Position numbers and translations under genes: made by a program. The notes under the pieces are model-generated. The model worked only from the letters and a program-made list of their open reading frames with translations. It made no database searches and had not been told where the DNA came from. 64,000 nucleotides of DNA. It comes from Methanolinea sp. (lineage in GTDB: Archaea; Halobacteriota; Methanomicrobia; Methanomicrobiales; Methanospirillaceae). Every line of letters starts with the position of its first letter. The stretch's first letter is position 1. This document shows, one piece after another, positions 50,363-60,818 of this stretch. The stretch covers positions 1-64,000 of the forward strand of contig JADFDO010000005.1 of the NCBI GenBank assembly GCA_018262855.1, written 5' to 3'.

Positions 50363-51640
50363 ATGCGTTTCGGTTCTTCCGGGATCCGCTCCCGCTACGG
50401 GAGTGAACTTGTGTCAACGTCATTGGCACTCGGGCAGATTCTGGGTAAAAAATACCGTGAGGTGCTCGTGGGGAGAGACACCCGGACCACTTCCCGGATC
50501 ATCGAGAACGCGTTCATCGCGGGAGTGCTCTCTTCGGATTGTTCTGTACGCTCAGCGGGACTCGTGCCAACCCCTGTCGTTGCATACTCCGTTCCAAAGC
50601 GTGGTTCCGGGTGCATGGTCACCGCTTCACACAATCCCGAGGAATACAACGGACTCAAGGTCTTCAACCACGGGGGCGCTTCCCTTTTTAAAGCACAGCA
50701 GGAAGAGATCGAAGAACTCCTCAAGAACGGGAGCACGAATGAAGATCATCGAGTAATCCCCCGCCATTCTGGGAAGGCGACCGATTCCGCGTTTCTGGAT
50801 ACCTATATCAGGGGAGTCACCAGTGCAATCCATTGCGGAAAAAGAGGGAGGATAATTCTTGATTGTGGCAATGGCGCAGGCAGCGTGGCAAGTCCCGCGA
50901 TACTTGGAGCAGCAGGAGTTGAACTTCGCTGTCTCAATTGTTCGCCTTCCGGCATTTTTCCCAGGCCGTCTGAACCTCTTGAACAGCACCTTCTGTACCT
51001 GCCACCCCTTGTGAAGGCATGGGGTGCAGACGGTGCGGTTGTTCACGATGGCGATGCTGATCGTATGATGGCGTTTGATTCTCGTGGCCGGTTTATCACG
51101 GGCGACCAGATGCTGATACTCTTCACGAGATACCTTGATGCCCGGAGGGTGGTGACCACCACCGACGCCAGTATGGCAATCGAGGAATGGGCCGAAGTAA
51201 GACGGACTCCCGTGGGTGACAGTTTTGTCTCCGAAGCACTGAGCGGATGGGGTGACTTTGGTGGTGAACCCTCCGGAGCCTGGATCTTTCCCCGCCAGTC
51301 TCTCTGCCCTGACGGGCCATACGCCGCGGCTCTCTTTTGCGAGATGGCATCCGAATGGGATATCGCAGAGGAACTCGACAGGATCCCTGTCTATCCCGTC
51401 CGGCGCTCTTCACTCCCATGCCCCCATGCGCGTGAGGTGATGACAGCTCTTGGGGCTGCTGAACCAACCGAGGGGATCAGGATATCAAGGGATGACGGCT
51501 GGATCCTTATAAGGGCATCCGGGACCGAGCCGAAGATCCGCATCACCTCCGAAGGAAGGACTGCGACGACGGCAGATACCCTCCTCGATGAAGGCATCCG
51601 TGCCGTCCTCCAGTGGAAAAGCACAAGAAAGAACCGGTGA
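50363..51640 (+). CDS. glmM: Phosphoglucosamine mutase (GlmM-like phosphohexomutase)
   Basis: A 425-residue alpha-D-phosphohexomutase. The phospho-serine motif is TASHNPEEYNG (Ser89), the metal loop VVHDGDADRMM, the sugar loop GGEPSGAW and the phosphate loop RASGTEPKIRI. It converts glucosamine 6-phosphate to glucosamine 1-phosphate; phosphomannomutase activity cannot be ruled out, but the neighbours GlmU-like and GlmS make glucosamine most likely. The ATG at 50363 is used; the longer frame overlaps the upstream gene. Confidence 0.92.
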   Translation: MRFGSSGIRSRYGSELVSTSLALGQILGKKYREVLVGRDTRTTSRIIENAFIAGVLSSDCSVRSAGLVPTPVVAYSVPKRGSGCMVTASHNPEEYNGLKVFNHGGASLFKAQQEEIEELLKNGSTNEDHRVIPRHSGKATDSAFLDTYIRGVTSAIHCGKRGRIILDCGNGAGSVASPAILGAAGVELRCLNCSPSGIFPRPSEPLEQHLLYLPPLVKAWGADGAVVHDGDADRMMAFDSRGRFITGDQMLILFTRYLDARRVVTTTDASMAIEEWAEVRRTPVGDSFVSEALSGWGDFGGEPSGAWIFPRQSLCPDGPYAAALFCEMASEWDIAEELDRIPVYPVRRSSLPCPHAREVMTALGAAEPTEGIRISRDDGWILIRASGTEPKIRITSEGRTATTADTLLDEGIRAVLQWKSTRKNR

Positions 51641-51653
51641 AAGGATATTCTGT

Positions 51654-52853
51654 ATGCAATGCGTCATCCTGGCTGCAGGGGAAGGAAAGAGGATGAGACC
51701 GCTCACTGTCACTCGGCCAAAAGTGATGCTCCCTCTTGTGAACCGCCCCATGCTTGAGCACCTGATCCTCGCAACCCGGGATGCAGGTATCCCGGAAATA
51801 CTCCTTGTTACGGGATACATGGAATCGGCGATAAGGAATCACTTTGGAGACGGAAGGGGCTTCGGGGTCGGCATCGAATACGTCGTCCAGCGCCACCAGC
51901 GCGGAACTGCCGATGCACTCAACAAGGCAAGAGAGTGGCTTTGCGGAGATTTTCTCCTCATGAATGGCGATATGGTGCTGACGGCACCCGATATCAGGAA
52001 GATCCTTGCAGCAGGACCCTGCTGCATGGGGATCTCTCCTTCGGATCACCCGGAGGACTACGGGGTGGTCCGGGTCGAGGGTGAAAAAGTGACCGGCTTA
52101 AAGGAGAAAACGGGTCAGCCTGAAGGAAACCTTGTGAATGCAGGTATCTACCACCTGAATCAGGATTTTTTAGAACTGGTTGATAGGATCGGGATCTCAC
52201 CCCGGGGCGAGCTTGAAATCACCGATGCCCTCTCCATCCTTATCGCCGAAGGAGGGCTTAGGGCCCTCATGCTTGATTCCTGGACCGATGTAGGGTATCC
52301 CTGGGATCTCCTTCAGGCACATGAGACCATGATGCGGAGCCTGCATTCAGATGTGCAGGGTTCGGTCGAAGAAGGGGTTGTGTTGAGGGGCCCGGTCTCG
52401 GTAGGCCAGGGATCGGTCATCCGGGCAGGCACCTACATCGAAGGGCCATGCTGCATTGGCAGGGACTGCCGGATCGGTCCCCACGCATACATCCGGGGTT
52501 CCACCGCGATTGGGGATGGCTGCCATATCGGGCATGCAACCGAAGTGAAAAATTCGATCATCATGTCCGGGACCAACCTCCCCCATTTCAACTATCTCGG
52601 GGATTCTGTCGTGGGAAGCGGGTGTAACTTCGGGGCAGGGACCAAGGTAGCCAACCTCCGGCATGACGGTGCAGAAGTGCGCGTGCAGGGGATCTCCACC
52701 AAGAGGAGGAAACTTGGTGCAATAGTGGGCGATAAGGTACTGCTCGGGATCAACTGCTCCGTTAATGTCGGCGCGGTGATTGGGTGCGGCGTACAGGCAG
52801 GCCCGAACGCAAGGGTGGATGGTTATATCGCCGACGGGGCAAAGGTTAGGTAG
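51654..52853 (+). CDS. GlmU-like sugar-phosphate nucleotidyltransferase/acetyltransferase 1
   Basis: A 399-residue bifunctional-type protein: N-terminal nucleotidyltransferase (LAAGEGKRMRPLTVTRPKVM, the GxGxR...PK motif, and MNGDMVLTAP) followed by a left-handed beta-helix of hexapeptide repeats (GSVIRAGTYIEGPCCIGRDC onward). Archaeal proteins of this kind acetylate glucosamine 1-phosphate and make UDP-GlcNAc. GGTGAAAGG precedes the ATG at 51654. A close paralog follows after 9 bases, implying that one enzyme may have taken another sugar nucleotide or that the two form a hetero-oligomer. Confidence 0.88.
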   Translation: MQCVILAAGEGKRMRPLTVTRPKVMLPLVNRPMLEHLILATRDAGIPEILLVTGYMESAIRNHFGDGRGFGVGIEYVVQRHQRGTADALNKAREWLCGDFLLMNGDMVLTAPDIRKILAAGPCCMGISPSDHPEDYGVVRVEGEKVTGLKEKTGQPEGNLVNAGIYHLNQDFLELVDRIGISPRGELEITDALSILIAEGGLRALMLDSWTDVGYPWDLLQAHETMMRSLHSDVQGSVEEGVVLRGPVSVGQGSVIRAGTYIEGPCCIGRDCRIGPHAYIRGSTAIGDGCHIGHATEVKNSIIMSGTNLPHFNYLGDSVVGSGCNFGAGTKVANLRHDGAEVRVQGISTKRRKLGAIVGDKVLLGINCSVNVGAVIGCGVQAGPNARVDGYIADGAKVR

Positions 52854-52862
52854 GTGTACACG

Positions 52863-54020
52863 ATGCAGGCAGTGATTCTTGCTGCGGGTGAAGGGAAGAG
52901 GCTCCGGCCTCTCACAAGAAGCAGGCCCAAGGCCATGATCCCGGTGGGCAACATACCGGTGATGGATTATGTGATATCCTCCCTCAAGACCTGTGGAATC
53001 AGGGATATCATCGTTGTCGTGGGGTATCGGAAAGAACAGGTGATCCGGCATCTCAATACCCTCGATATGGGAGTGACTGTTGCGGTCCAGGAAAAACCCC
53101 TGGGGACAGCGCACGCACTTCTCCAGGCAAAAGAGTACATCAAAGACAGGTTCCTCGTGCTTCCCGGGGACAATTTCATCAACAGTGCATCGATAGCCCG
53201 CATCATGGACAAACGGAATGCCATCCTCGTGAAAGAGCATCCCTATCCCTCAAATTTCGGTGTCGTCACGACAAGGAAGGGATTTGTCACGAACATCGTC
53301 GAAAAACCAGCCCAGTCTCCCAGTTTCACCATCTCGACGGGGGTTTTCTCCCTTGACATGGAATTCTTTGAAACTCTTCGCGAGAACGATATGACTGATG
53401 CCATCGGGACCTTCCTTGAATCAGGGAAAAAAATCAGGGCTGTTCCTGCAGATGACTGGCAGGATGCCATTTATCCCTGGGACCTCCTCCAGATGAACCA
53501 GTATCTCCTGCGATCAGTGCAGGCGGAGAAATCGGGGGAAGTCTCCGAGCACTGTACCATACAGGGGCAGGTCAGGATAGGGAACGGGAGCAGGATCAGC
53601 CCCTTGACCAGCATCACCGGTCCGGTAGTGATAGGCCCCGAGTGCGAGATCGGGCCATATGCGTGCATTAAGCCGTATTCAAGTATCGGTGCGAGGGTCC
53701 GGATCGATCCCTTTACCCTTGTTGAGAATTCCATCCTGATGGACGACTCAGAGATCGGGTCGCATTGCAGGGTAAGGGACTCGGTCATCGGTGAAGGAGC
53801 GCGACTTGATGATCATGTGACCATGGTCACTGCCTCCCCGCTGATGGAGATCCAGGGAGAACAGATCCGGGGAAGGTATGGTGCGATTTTAGGGGAGGAA
53901 GTCCGTGCAGGGCCTTTCACACTCCTTGAGGGAGCCATTGTCGGTAACAACGCGAAAATACGAGGGAATTCCCGTATCCACTCCACAATCGCCTACGAAG
54001 ACGGGAGCCTGGTGGTATAG
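52863..54020 (+). CDS. GlmU-like sugar-phosphate nucleotidyltransferase/acetyltransferase 2
   Basis: A 385-residue paralog of the preceding gene: LAAGEGKRLRPLTRSRPKAM, LPGDNFINSASIA and a hexapeptide-repeat C-terminus (GQVRIGNGSRISPLTSITGP and following). It may be glucose-1-phosphate thymidylyltransferase-like or the second GlmU partner. The ATG at 52863 is used; a GTG three codons earlier is possible. Its stop is 2 bases before the glmS start, so glmS is translationally coupled. Confidence 0.87.
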   Translation: MQAVILAAGEGKRLRPLTRSRPKAMIPVGNIPVMDYVISSLKTCGIRDIIVVVGYRKEQVIRHLNTLDMGVTVAVQEKPLGTAHALLQAKEYIKDRFLVLPGDNFINSASIARIMDKRNAILVKEHPYPSNFGVVTTRKGFVTNIVEKPAQSPSFTISTGVFSLDMEFFETLRENDMTDAIGTFLESGKKIRAVPADDWQDAIYPWDLLQMNQYLLRSVQAEKSGEVSEHCTIQGQVRIGNGSRISPLTSITGPVVIGPECEIGPYACIKPYSSIGARVRIDPFTLVENSILMDDSEIGSHCRVRDSVIGEGARLDDHVTMVTASPLMEIQGEQIRGRYGAILGEEVRAGPFTLLEGAIVGNNAKIRGNSRIHSTIAYEDGSLVV

Positions 54021-54022
54021 AC

Positions 54023-55762
54023 GTGTGCGGCATCTTCGGGTATTGTGGGCAGCAGAGGGCAGCCCCCATCATCATCGAAGGATTGAAACGCCTGGAATAC
54101 CGGGGATACGACTCATTCGGGATCGCAGTTGCGGACAGGAATATCACGGTGAGAAAGAAAGAGGGGAGGATCTCACAGGGTATGCCGAATATCCCCAGGC
54201 TGAAGGGTACAACAGGAATCGGGCATACACGGTGGGCAACACACGGGATCCCGAGTGACGGGAATGCTCATCCCCACCTTGATTGCCACGGTGCGATCGC
54301 AGTGGTCCATAATGGCATCATCCAGAATTATGCATCTCTGAAACGTGAACTCGAAGAAAGAGGCCATACTTTCTCTTCCGATACCGATACCGAAGTGATC
54401 CCACATCTCCTCGAAGAGGAGTTCAAGGGCGACCTGGCCGCAGCGGTCGCAGCAATTCTTCCAAGGCTTGAAGGGAGCTATGCGATCCTCGCAATCGCAG
54501 AGGGGCACAGGGAGATCATCGCAGCGAGGTGTAGAAGCCCGCTGGTGCTCGGGATCGGCGACCGCGCAAGCCTGGCAGCATCCGATGTCAATCCGCTTCT
54601 GGAGCATACCGAGAGGGTCATATTCCTTGAGGATGGGGACATTGCCGCCATGTCTGCTGAAAAAATCCGGATCTGGCACGAAGGAACACCAGTCGAACGG
54701 CCGGTCAGCAGAATTGACTGGTCGGTCGAGGAAGTCAAAAAAGGCGGGTTTCCGCACTACATGCTCAAGGAGATCTACGAGCAGCCTGAGGTATTCTCAT
54801 CCACCATCCGGGCACTCAAGGAGGAAGAGCCACCAGAGATCGTGAACGGCATTCGCGGAGTCACTATCGTCGCCTGCGGGACCTCATACCATGCTGCCCT
54901 GCTGTTCCGCTACCTCGTCGAAGCGCATTGTGGTTTTCCTGCAAGAGTTGAACTGGCATCCGAGTTTAAGTATACCTCCCCCCCAAAAGGCGACCTTGTG
55001 ATCGGTGTAAGCCAGTCAGGGGAGACCGCCGATACTCTTGCTGCCATCCAGAAAGCCAGCATGTCAGGTCACCCAACCCTTGCAGTCACGAACGTACTGG
55101 GAAGTACCATAACCAGGATTGCAGATGATACTCTCTTCATGCGGGCCGGTCCTGAGATCAGTGTCGCAGCCACGAAATCTTTTATCGCCGAACTGGCGGT
55201 CTTCTCTCACCTGGTTGACCTGATGAGCGGGGGTGTCCTTGGGAAAGACCTTCCCAGAGTTCACCTGGCGATCAGCGAGGCTCTTCTCGTCGATCTTTCT
55301 CCTGCGGTAGAACTCTGCAGGGATGCAGGATCCATGTTCTTTGTAGGGAGGGGTCCGTATTTCCCACTGGCACTGGAGGGGGCCCTGAAGATGAAGGAGA
55401 TCACCTACATCCATGCAGAAGGGTATGCAGCAGGGGAGATCAAGCACGGCCCATTCGCACTTCTTTCAGCGGAGACTCCCGTCGTAGCACTCTGCCCCCC
55501 TGACGATGCGTATCCCGTGATGTTCTCGAACATAAGGGAGATGAAGGCACGCGGGACACCCATGATCGTGGTAGGGGTCTCAGGGAACCGGGATCTTCGT
55601 GATGTCGCAGATGTATTCATTTCCCTCCCGGAAGGAAGCTCCCTCTTCCATATCCTTGGCTCAACCACCGTGATGCAGCTCCTTGCCTACAGGACGGCCG
55701 TCGCTCTCGGCCGCGATATTGACCAGCCCAGGAATCTCGCAAAGAGCGTCACGGTTGAATGA
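54023..55762 (+). CDS. glmS: Glutamine:fructose-6-phosphate aminotransferase (isomerizing)
   Basis: GlmS makes glucosamine 6-phosphate and begins amino-sugar synthesis. The 579-residue protein starts with GTG followed by Cys2 (M-CGIFGYCGQQ), the glutaminase nucleophile, has EYRGYDSFGIAV and GHTRWATHG in the amidotransferase domain, and two SIS domains in the isomerase half (VIGVSQSGETADTLAAI and the catalytic region to NLAKSVTVE). It is the last sugar gene before the glycosyltransferases. Confidence 0.96.
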   Translation: MCGIFGYCGQQRAAPIIIEGLKRLEYRGYDSFGIAVADRNITVRKKEGRISQGMPNIPRLKGTTGIGHTRWATHGIPSDGNAHPHLDCHGAIAVVHNGIIQNYASLKRELEERGHTFSSDTDTEVIPHLLEEEFKGDLAAAVAAILPRLEGSYAILAIAEGHREIIAARCRSPLVLGIGDRASLAASDVNPLLEHTERVIFLEDGDIAAMSAEKIRIWHEGTPVERPVSRIDWSVEEVKKGGFPHYMLKEIYEQPEVFSSTIRALKEEEPPEIVNGIRGVTIVACGTSYHAALLFRYLVEAHCGFPARVELASEFKYTSPPKGDLVIGVSQSGETADTLAAIQKASMSGHPTLAVTNVLGSTITRIADDTLFMRAGPEISVAATKSFIAELAVFSHLVDLMSGGVLGKDLPRVHLAISEALLVDLSPAVELCRDAGSMFFVGRGPYFPLALEGALKMKEITYIHAEGYAAGEIKHGPFALLSAETPVVALCPPDDAYPVMFSNIREMKARGTPMIVVGVSGNRDLRDVADVFISLPEGSSLFHILGSTTVMQLLAYRTAVALGRDIDQPRNLAKSVTVE

Positions 55763-55771
55763 GGCATCCTG

Positions 55772-56971
55772 ATGGAGACTACGGAAAGACAGCAGGGTGA
55801 AGGTCAGGGTAAAAATATCACTCTTCATATCTGCGTCTTCGGTCCTTCAACCCGGTTCCTATCAGGAATCACGTACTTCACTATCAGGCTCGCGAATGCA
55901 CTTGTTTCCATAGGCCGGGTCGATGCAATACTATTCCGGCATATGCTCCCCAAAAAACTCTTTCCGGGCTGGAAAAGAGTGGGGAAGCCCCTTACCGACG
56001 TATGTTTTGATCCGCAGGTGAGAGTGGATGAATTGCTGGACTGGTATAACCCGCTCACCTGGATGAAAGCATATGCAGGTTCGAGGAAGGCCGACGTACT
56101 CATCCTCCCCTGGTGGACCTCGAGCGTGGCACACATGTATCTCTTTGTCCAGGTCTTCATCCGGAAGACGCGATTCGTCGTGATAGAGTTCCATGAACCT
56201 GTCGATCCCCTTGAGGATGCATCCCTTCCGCTCAGGGTCTATGCACGCATATCGGGATGGCTGGTGCGAACACTTGCCCGCGGATATATCACACATACCG
56301 GGTATGACCGTGACCTCATCGTCAGGCGTTACCACATACCTGCGGAGAATATCCATATCATCCCTCACGGTTTGTACGATCAGTACGCACATATCGATCC
56401 CCAGAAGGCCAGGGAAATTCTCGCAATCCGGGAACAATTCGTTATTCTCTTTTTCGGACTCCTGCGAAGGTTCAAGGGTGTGAGGCATCTTATCGAGGGA
56501 TTTGAGATGCTTCCCGCCGAGATAAAGGAAAATTCCAGGCTGTGTATCGTCGGAGAAGCATGGGAAGACCAGGAATCCGTGACAAAAGTCAAAAAATCTC
56601 CCGACAGGCACAAGATTACGATGGTTGACCGTTATGTGAGTGACGAGGAGGTCGCACTCTATTACTCTGCCGCCGACGTCTTTGCCGGACCATATACCCG
56701 GGAATCCCATGATCCCTGTGCAGTATGCCATATTGCCATGTCATACGGTCTCCCGGTGATTGCGTCTCACACGGGAGGGATGATCGAGAGTTTGGGTGCC
56801 TACGAGGGTGTCTGGTTCGTCCCTCCGGAAAACCCGGCAGCAATCAGGGACGTCCTCGTAAAGATTTTTGAGGAAAGGAAGAAGAGATACCCCGTCCCGG
56901 AATCCCTCAGGTGGGACCGGATTGCTGCCCAGTGGCATGAATACCTGGTTCAGGGAGTGGAGAAAGGATGA
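55772..56971 (+). CDS. GT4-type glycosyltransferase 1
   Basis: A 399-residue GT-B fold glycosyltransferase of the GT4 type. The C-terminal nucleotide-sugar domain shows LFFGLLRRFKGVRHLIEGFE, and the acidic loop RESHDPCAVCHIAMSYGLPVIASHTGG corresponds to the E-x7-E region (first glutamate kept, second replaced). It likely adds a sugar to the lipid-linked glycan in this locus. Acceptor and donor are not readable from sequence. Confidence 0.88.
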   Translation: METTERQQGEGQGKNITLHICVFGPSTRFLSGITYFTIRLANALVSIGRVDAILFRHMLPKKLFPGWKRVGKPLTDVCFDPQVRVDELLDWYNPLTWMKAYAGSRKADVLILPWWTSSVAHMYLFVQVFIRKTRFVVIEFHEPVDPLEDASLPLRVYARISGWLVRTLARGYITHTGYDRDLIVRRYHIPAENIHIIPHGLYDQYAHIDPQKAREILAIREQFVILFFGLLRRFKGVRHLIEGFEMLPAEIKENSRLCIVGEAWEDQESVTKVKKSPDRHKITMVDRYVSDEEVALYYSAADVFAGPYTRESHDPCAVCHIAMSYGLPVIASHTGGMIESLGAYEGVWFVPPENPAAIRDVLVKIFEERKKRYPVPESLRWDRIAAQWHEYLVQGVEKG

Positions 56972-57017
56972 AAAAGCCTGCAAGTGCCGGTCAACAAAGA
57001 CCTAGAGGAGCACTACC

Positions 57018-58088
57018 ATGAGGGTGGCCATTCTCACATCGTACGAATTTTCAGTGCTGGGGGGTGCCGAACGGCTTATCCTTGATCTTGCGAGGGCTCT
57101 TGACGCCGAAGTGGTGGTCCCTCACTTTAATGAGAATATACTCTCGCTCTATGATCCGGGCAGGGAGGTGTCATTCCGGTCCCTGGACACCCCCCTTCCA
57201 GCTGAGCCAGCTCGCCAGATTGCTGGCATGCGCCTCTTCAGGCGGACATCCCTTGAGTATGATTTTTTCATCTGTATTGATGACATTGCAGCCAGGTATC
57301 TCGTTCATCCTGTTCCCCATCTCTATTACATACTTACTCCGAGGAGGGCGCTCTATGACATGTATTACCATTTTCTCGCCCAGAAAAGCCTCGGAGGACA
57401 GATTGCGTATATTCCGGGCCTTGCCCTGGCCCGTTTTTCAGACAGGCGCTTCGTGAGGCGGTACGTCAAAAATATTGCCTGCATCTCCCATACCGTGCGC
57501 AACCGTATCCAGAAGGTATACCTTCGTGAGGCTGCCGTTCTGTATCCCCCCGTGCACACCGATCGTTACACCTGGAAGCCATCTGAGGGGTACTGGCTCT
57601 CACTGGGAAGGGTGGACAAGTGGAAGCGGGTTCAGCTCCAGGTTGCGGCATTCTCGCAGATGCCCGAAAAGAAGCTGGTCGTGGTAGGAAGGGTATACCC
57701 GGGATTCGAAGACCTGGTGAAGAAGGCGCCGCCCAACGTTCTCTTCTACCATACCCGGACCGAGGAGGAGTTGCGTGATCTCCTCTCCCGGTGCGAGGGA
57801 TTCATCACCACGGCGATTGATGAAGACTTCGGGATCACCCCACTGGAGGCTATGGCAAGCGGCAAACCGGTGGTTGCCACCAGGGAAGGCGGGTACCAGG
57901 AGACCGTGGTTGACGGGGTATCCGGCAGGCTCGTCGCCCCAGAACCAAACGCCATCCAGGACGCTATCCATGAAGTGGGTCAGGATCCGGATCGATTCAG
58001 GGATGAATGCCGGCAGAGGGCGGAACTCTTTGATTACCGGGAGTTTGCAGTCAAGGCCCGTGATCTTCTCTCCCGTTCTTTACTATAA
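57018..58088 (+). CDS. GT4-type glycosyltransferase 2
   Basis: A 356-residue GT4 family enzyme: N-terminal TSYEFSVLGGAERLILDLARAL with the GGAE acceptor-side motif, and C-terminal LSLGRVDKWKRVQLQVAAF plus DEDFGITPLEAMASGKPVVA, the E-x7-E donor site. It is 46 bases downstream of the first glycosyltransferase and 156 bases upstream of aglB. Order of action in the glycan cannot be told. Confidence 0.9.
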   Translation: MRVAILTSYEFSVLGGAERLILDLARALDAEVVVPHFNENILSLYDPGREVSFRSLDTPLPAEPARQIAGMRLFRRTSLEYDFFICIDDIAARYLVHPVPHLYYILTPRRALYDMYYHFLAQKSLGGQIAYIPGLALARFSDRRFVRRYVKNIACISHTVRNRIQKVYLREAAVLYPPVHTDRYTWKPSEGYWLSLGRVDKWKRVQLQVAAFSQMPEKKLVVVGRVYPGFEDLVKKAPPNVLFYHTRTEEELRDLLSRCEGFITTAIDEDFGITPLEAMASGKPVVATREGGYQETVVDGVSGRLVAPEPNAIQDAIHEVGQDPDRFRDECRQRAELFDYREFAVKARDLLSRSLL

Positions 58089-58244
58089 GCAATCCCGGAA
58101 GGCTGCCACCATACCCGGGTACCGGGAAGGATTGATCAATGCCATGTGCCAATCTCTTCGATTATTCCCCTGTATCCCGAAAAGCCCAAAGAATATTAAT
58201 AGAAGGGTTCCAACATGTGCTAAAGTATACGGGGATAGGAGAAC

Positions 58245-60818
58245 ATGGATATACCCGGATTTTTGCGACACAGGAATTACCTGATAATCATATTTCTGGT
58301 AATTCTTGCCATTTTCATGCTGTGGATACGGATGCTCCCATCAGCGAGCCTTGCATCAACCGACATCCTGAACCTGGTTGGGAGCGACGATCCGCTCTAT
58401 AACCTGCGACAAATTGAGCAGATGAACGTGAACTTCCCGAATTACAGCTGGTTCGAGGCCATGACCCTCTTTCCCACCGGGCAGCTCATTCACTGGGGGC
58501 CACTCTTCATATGGATAATCTCAGGGCTCTGCCTTTTGACCGGTGCAACCACCCGGCCCGAGATCATCTCCCTCGCCCTCACAATCCCTCCCATCATGGC
58601 TGCCCTTATGGTCCCTGTCATGTATCTCCTTGGAAAGAAGATCTCAGGAGTTCCATGCGGCCTCTTTTCGGCCTTTTTTATCGCGGTAGTCAGCGGGCAA
58701 TTCTTCTTCCGTTCCCTGTACGGATACCTCGATCACCATATCGCAGAAGTGCTTTTCAGCACGGTATTCTGCCTCTGTTACATCTGGGTCCTCATATATA
58801 CACGAGAGCACCCTGTTGATTTTACCAGGAAAGAGACACTCCGGATCCCCCTCATCATGTCAGTGGTATGCGGGATTGCATATGTCCTGGGCCTCCTCGT
58901 TATGCCCACAATGGTTCTCTTTGCCCTCATTGTGGCTTTTTTCACCTTCATACAGTGTATCTGGGATTTTATCCGGGGTATCAAGGCAGATTCTCTCCTT
59001 CTCATCAACACCGTGACATTCGGGATCGCAGCAATAAGCTTCCTTATCTTCGGTATTCACAAGGAGGGCCTTCAGTTTGACTATTATACGCTGGGCCATC
59101 CACTTGCTTACATTCTCATCATAATCGCGACTGCCCTCCTTTTTCTGTTCTCGCGGCTCTTCGAGAAGAAGGGACCCTTACAGTATGCAGGTGCCCTGCT
59201 AGGACTTATTGTCGTGTTGTTCGGGGTCTTTGCCCTTGCGCTCCCGGGAGTATTTACCGTCTTAACAGAGAGTACAATCCAGTTCTTTGGCCAGAATCCC
59301 CTCTATTTGACTATTCAGGAAGCACGGTCCTGGACATTGGGGGAGGCATGGGACAGCTTCAATATAGGGCTCATCCTTATGGCACTGGGGGTTCTTTTCC
59401 TCCTTTACGTGCTGTGGAAGGAGAAGAAGGCCGAGCATCTTTTTGTCCTGATATGGGCTCTCCTTATCATCTATTCTACCTGGCAGCACATCCGGTATGA
59501 GTACTATTTTGCGGTACCTCTGGCGCTCTTCTCGGGGGTCTTCGCAGGTGCAGTCGTTGAATGGGCGAAGCGGGATCTCCTTGCGCTCGTCTCGGGAAAG
59601 ACCGGGAAACAGGTGGAGTCTGCAGATACCAGCAACCCGAAGGAAAAACCGAAGGGGAAGAAAATTTCAAAGGGAGCACCTGCAAAGAAGAAAGTGGATT
59701 ACCTCCCGGTCGGGGTGGTTGTCCTGGTGCTGGCTCTCACAGGCATTTTTGCATATTTGTCAGTCTCATATGAATATACTGTATCAGGGTCGGGGGGTAT
59801 CCGCATGAACCCCGACTGGAGGGAATCTCTCGAATGGATGGAGATCCACACACCGGATCCGGGTGTGAATTATTATAGAATCTACGATGGCAACACCTTC
59901 GAATATCCGGATCAGTCTTACGGCGTGATGTCGTGGTGGGATTATGGCCACATGATCACCTACATTGCGAAGAGGATACCGAATGCAAACCCGTTCCAGT
60001 CAGGTGTCTCAGGTGAGAATGGTGCTGCATCGTTCTTCATGGTTGACAGCGAGGAGAAGAACACTGCGATTGCCGATGCTCTCGGTGTCCGCTATGTGAT
60101 AACAGATATCGAGATGGATGTAGGGAAGTTCTGGGCCATGGCAACATGGTACAATTCGAGTGCCGGGCAGGATCCCTATACGGAACTCCTCCTCGTGCCG
60201 GATGAATCCCATTCAGGGAGTTACGATCCATACACCCTCTATGAAGGCCCGTATTTCCGGACCATGGTCTCAAAGTTGCACAACTTTGACGGCTCGATGT
60301 TCGAGCCCGGCCAGGTCTACTATGTCGAGATAAATGATGGCCTCTCTTCGACCCCGGTGGCCACAAAAGCCCTTGTCATGAATCCAGCAGAGGCGAGGGC
60401 AGCGGCGGATGCATACAACAGGAATAAAGCGCCCGGAACAAGGGCAATGGTTCTCTCGACCGGAATTCTCTCACCCCATGATCCGATCCCGGCGCTCCGG
60501 CACTACCGCCTGGTCCATGAATCGCCCACCAACATCATGGCTCAGTCTCCCCCAGATATCAAGTACGTGAAGATCTTCGAATACGTTCCCGGGGCAAGAA
60601 TAAAAGGGAGCGGCATCATTGCAGTCGACCTCGTGACCAATACCGGGAGGAAGTTCACGTACCGACAGGCGAGTATCGGGGATGAATTCATCGTTCCCTA
60701 TGCAACTTCCGGCAGCACGTCTGAGGTGAAAGCACAGGGCAAGTATCGTCTAGAGGGAACGGGGCAGGAGTTTGACGTCTCCGAGCAGGCTGTCATGCAG
60801 GGACTGCAGGTCGGGTGA
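58245..60818 (+). CDS. aglB: Oligosaccharyltransferase AglB (STT3 family)
   Basis: AglB transfers the lipid-linked glycan to asparagine of N-x-S/T sequons on surface proteins. The 857-residue protein begins with a dozen or so membrane helices, has the SDDP metal motif in LVGSDDPLYNLRQ (residues 46-50), the catalytic WWDYG at about residues 564-568 and a C-terminal globular domain. A lysine-rich linker (KPKGKKISKGAPAKKKVDY) separates helix bundles. Downstream of the sugar-nucleotide and glycosyltransferase genes and upstream of an HDAC-like gene whose start lies immediately after its stop. The pilin-like proteins at 1-1734 carry sequons that could be its targets. Confidence 0.96.
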   Translation: MDIPGFLRHRNYLIIIFLVILAIFMLWIRMLPSASLASTDILNLVGSDDPLYNLRQIEQMNVNFPNYSWFEAMTLFPTGQLIHWGPLFIWIISGLCLLTGATTRPEIISLALTIPPIMAALMVPVMYLLGKKISGVPCGLFSAFFIAVVSGQFFFRSLYGYLDHHIAEVLFSTVFCLCYIWVLIYTREHPVDFTRKETLRIPLIMSVVCGIAYVLGLLVMPTMVLFALIVAFFTFIQCIWDFIRGIKADSLLLINTVTFGIAAISFLIFGIHKEGLQFDYYTLGHPLAYILIIIATALLFLFSRLFEKKGPLQYAGALLGLIVVLFGVFALALPGVFTVLTESTIQFFGQNPLYLTIQEARSWTLGEAWDSFNIGLILMALGVLFLLYVLWKEKKAEHLFVLIWALLIIYSTWQHIRYEYYFAVPLALFSGVFAGAVVEWAKRDLLALVSGKTGKQVESADTSNPKEKPKGKKISKGAPAKKKVDYLPVGVVVLVLALTGIFAYLSVSYEYTVSGSGGIRMNPDWRESLEWMEIHTPDPGVNYYRIYDGNTFEYPDQSYGVMSWWDYGHMITYIAKRIPNANPFQSGVSGENGAASFFMVDSEEKNTAIADALGVRYVITDIEMDVGKFWAMATWYNSSAGQDPYTELLLVPDESHSGSYDPYTLYEGPYFRTMVSKLHNFDGSMFEPGQVYYVEINDGLSSTPVATKALVMNPAEARAAADAYNRNKAPGTRAMVLSTGILSPHDPIPALRHYRLVHESPTNIMAQSPPDIKYVKIFEYVPGARIKGSGIIAVDLVTNTGRKFTYRQASIGDEFIVPYATSGSTSEVKAQGKYRLEGTGQEFDVSEQAVMQGLQVG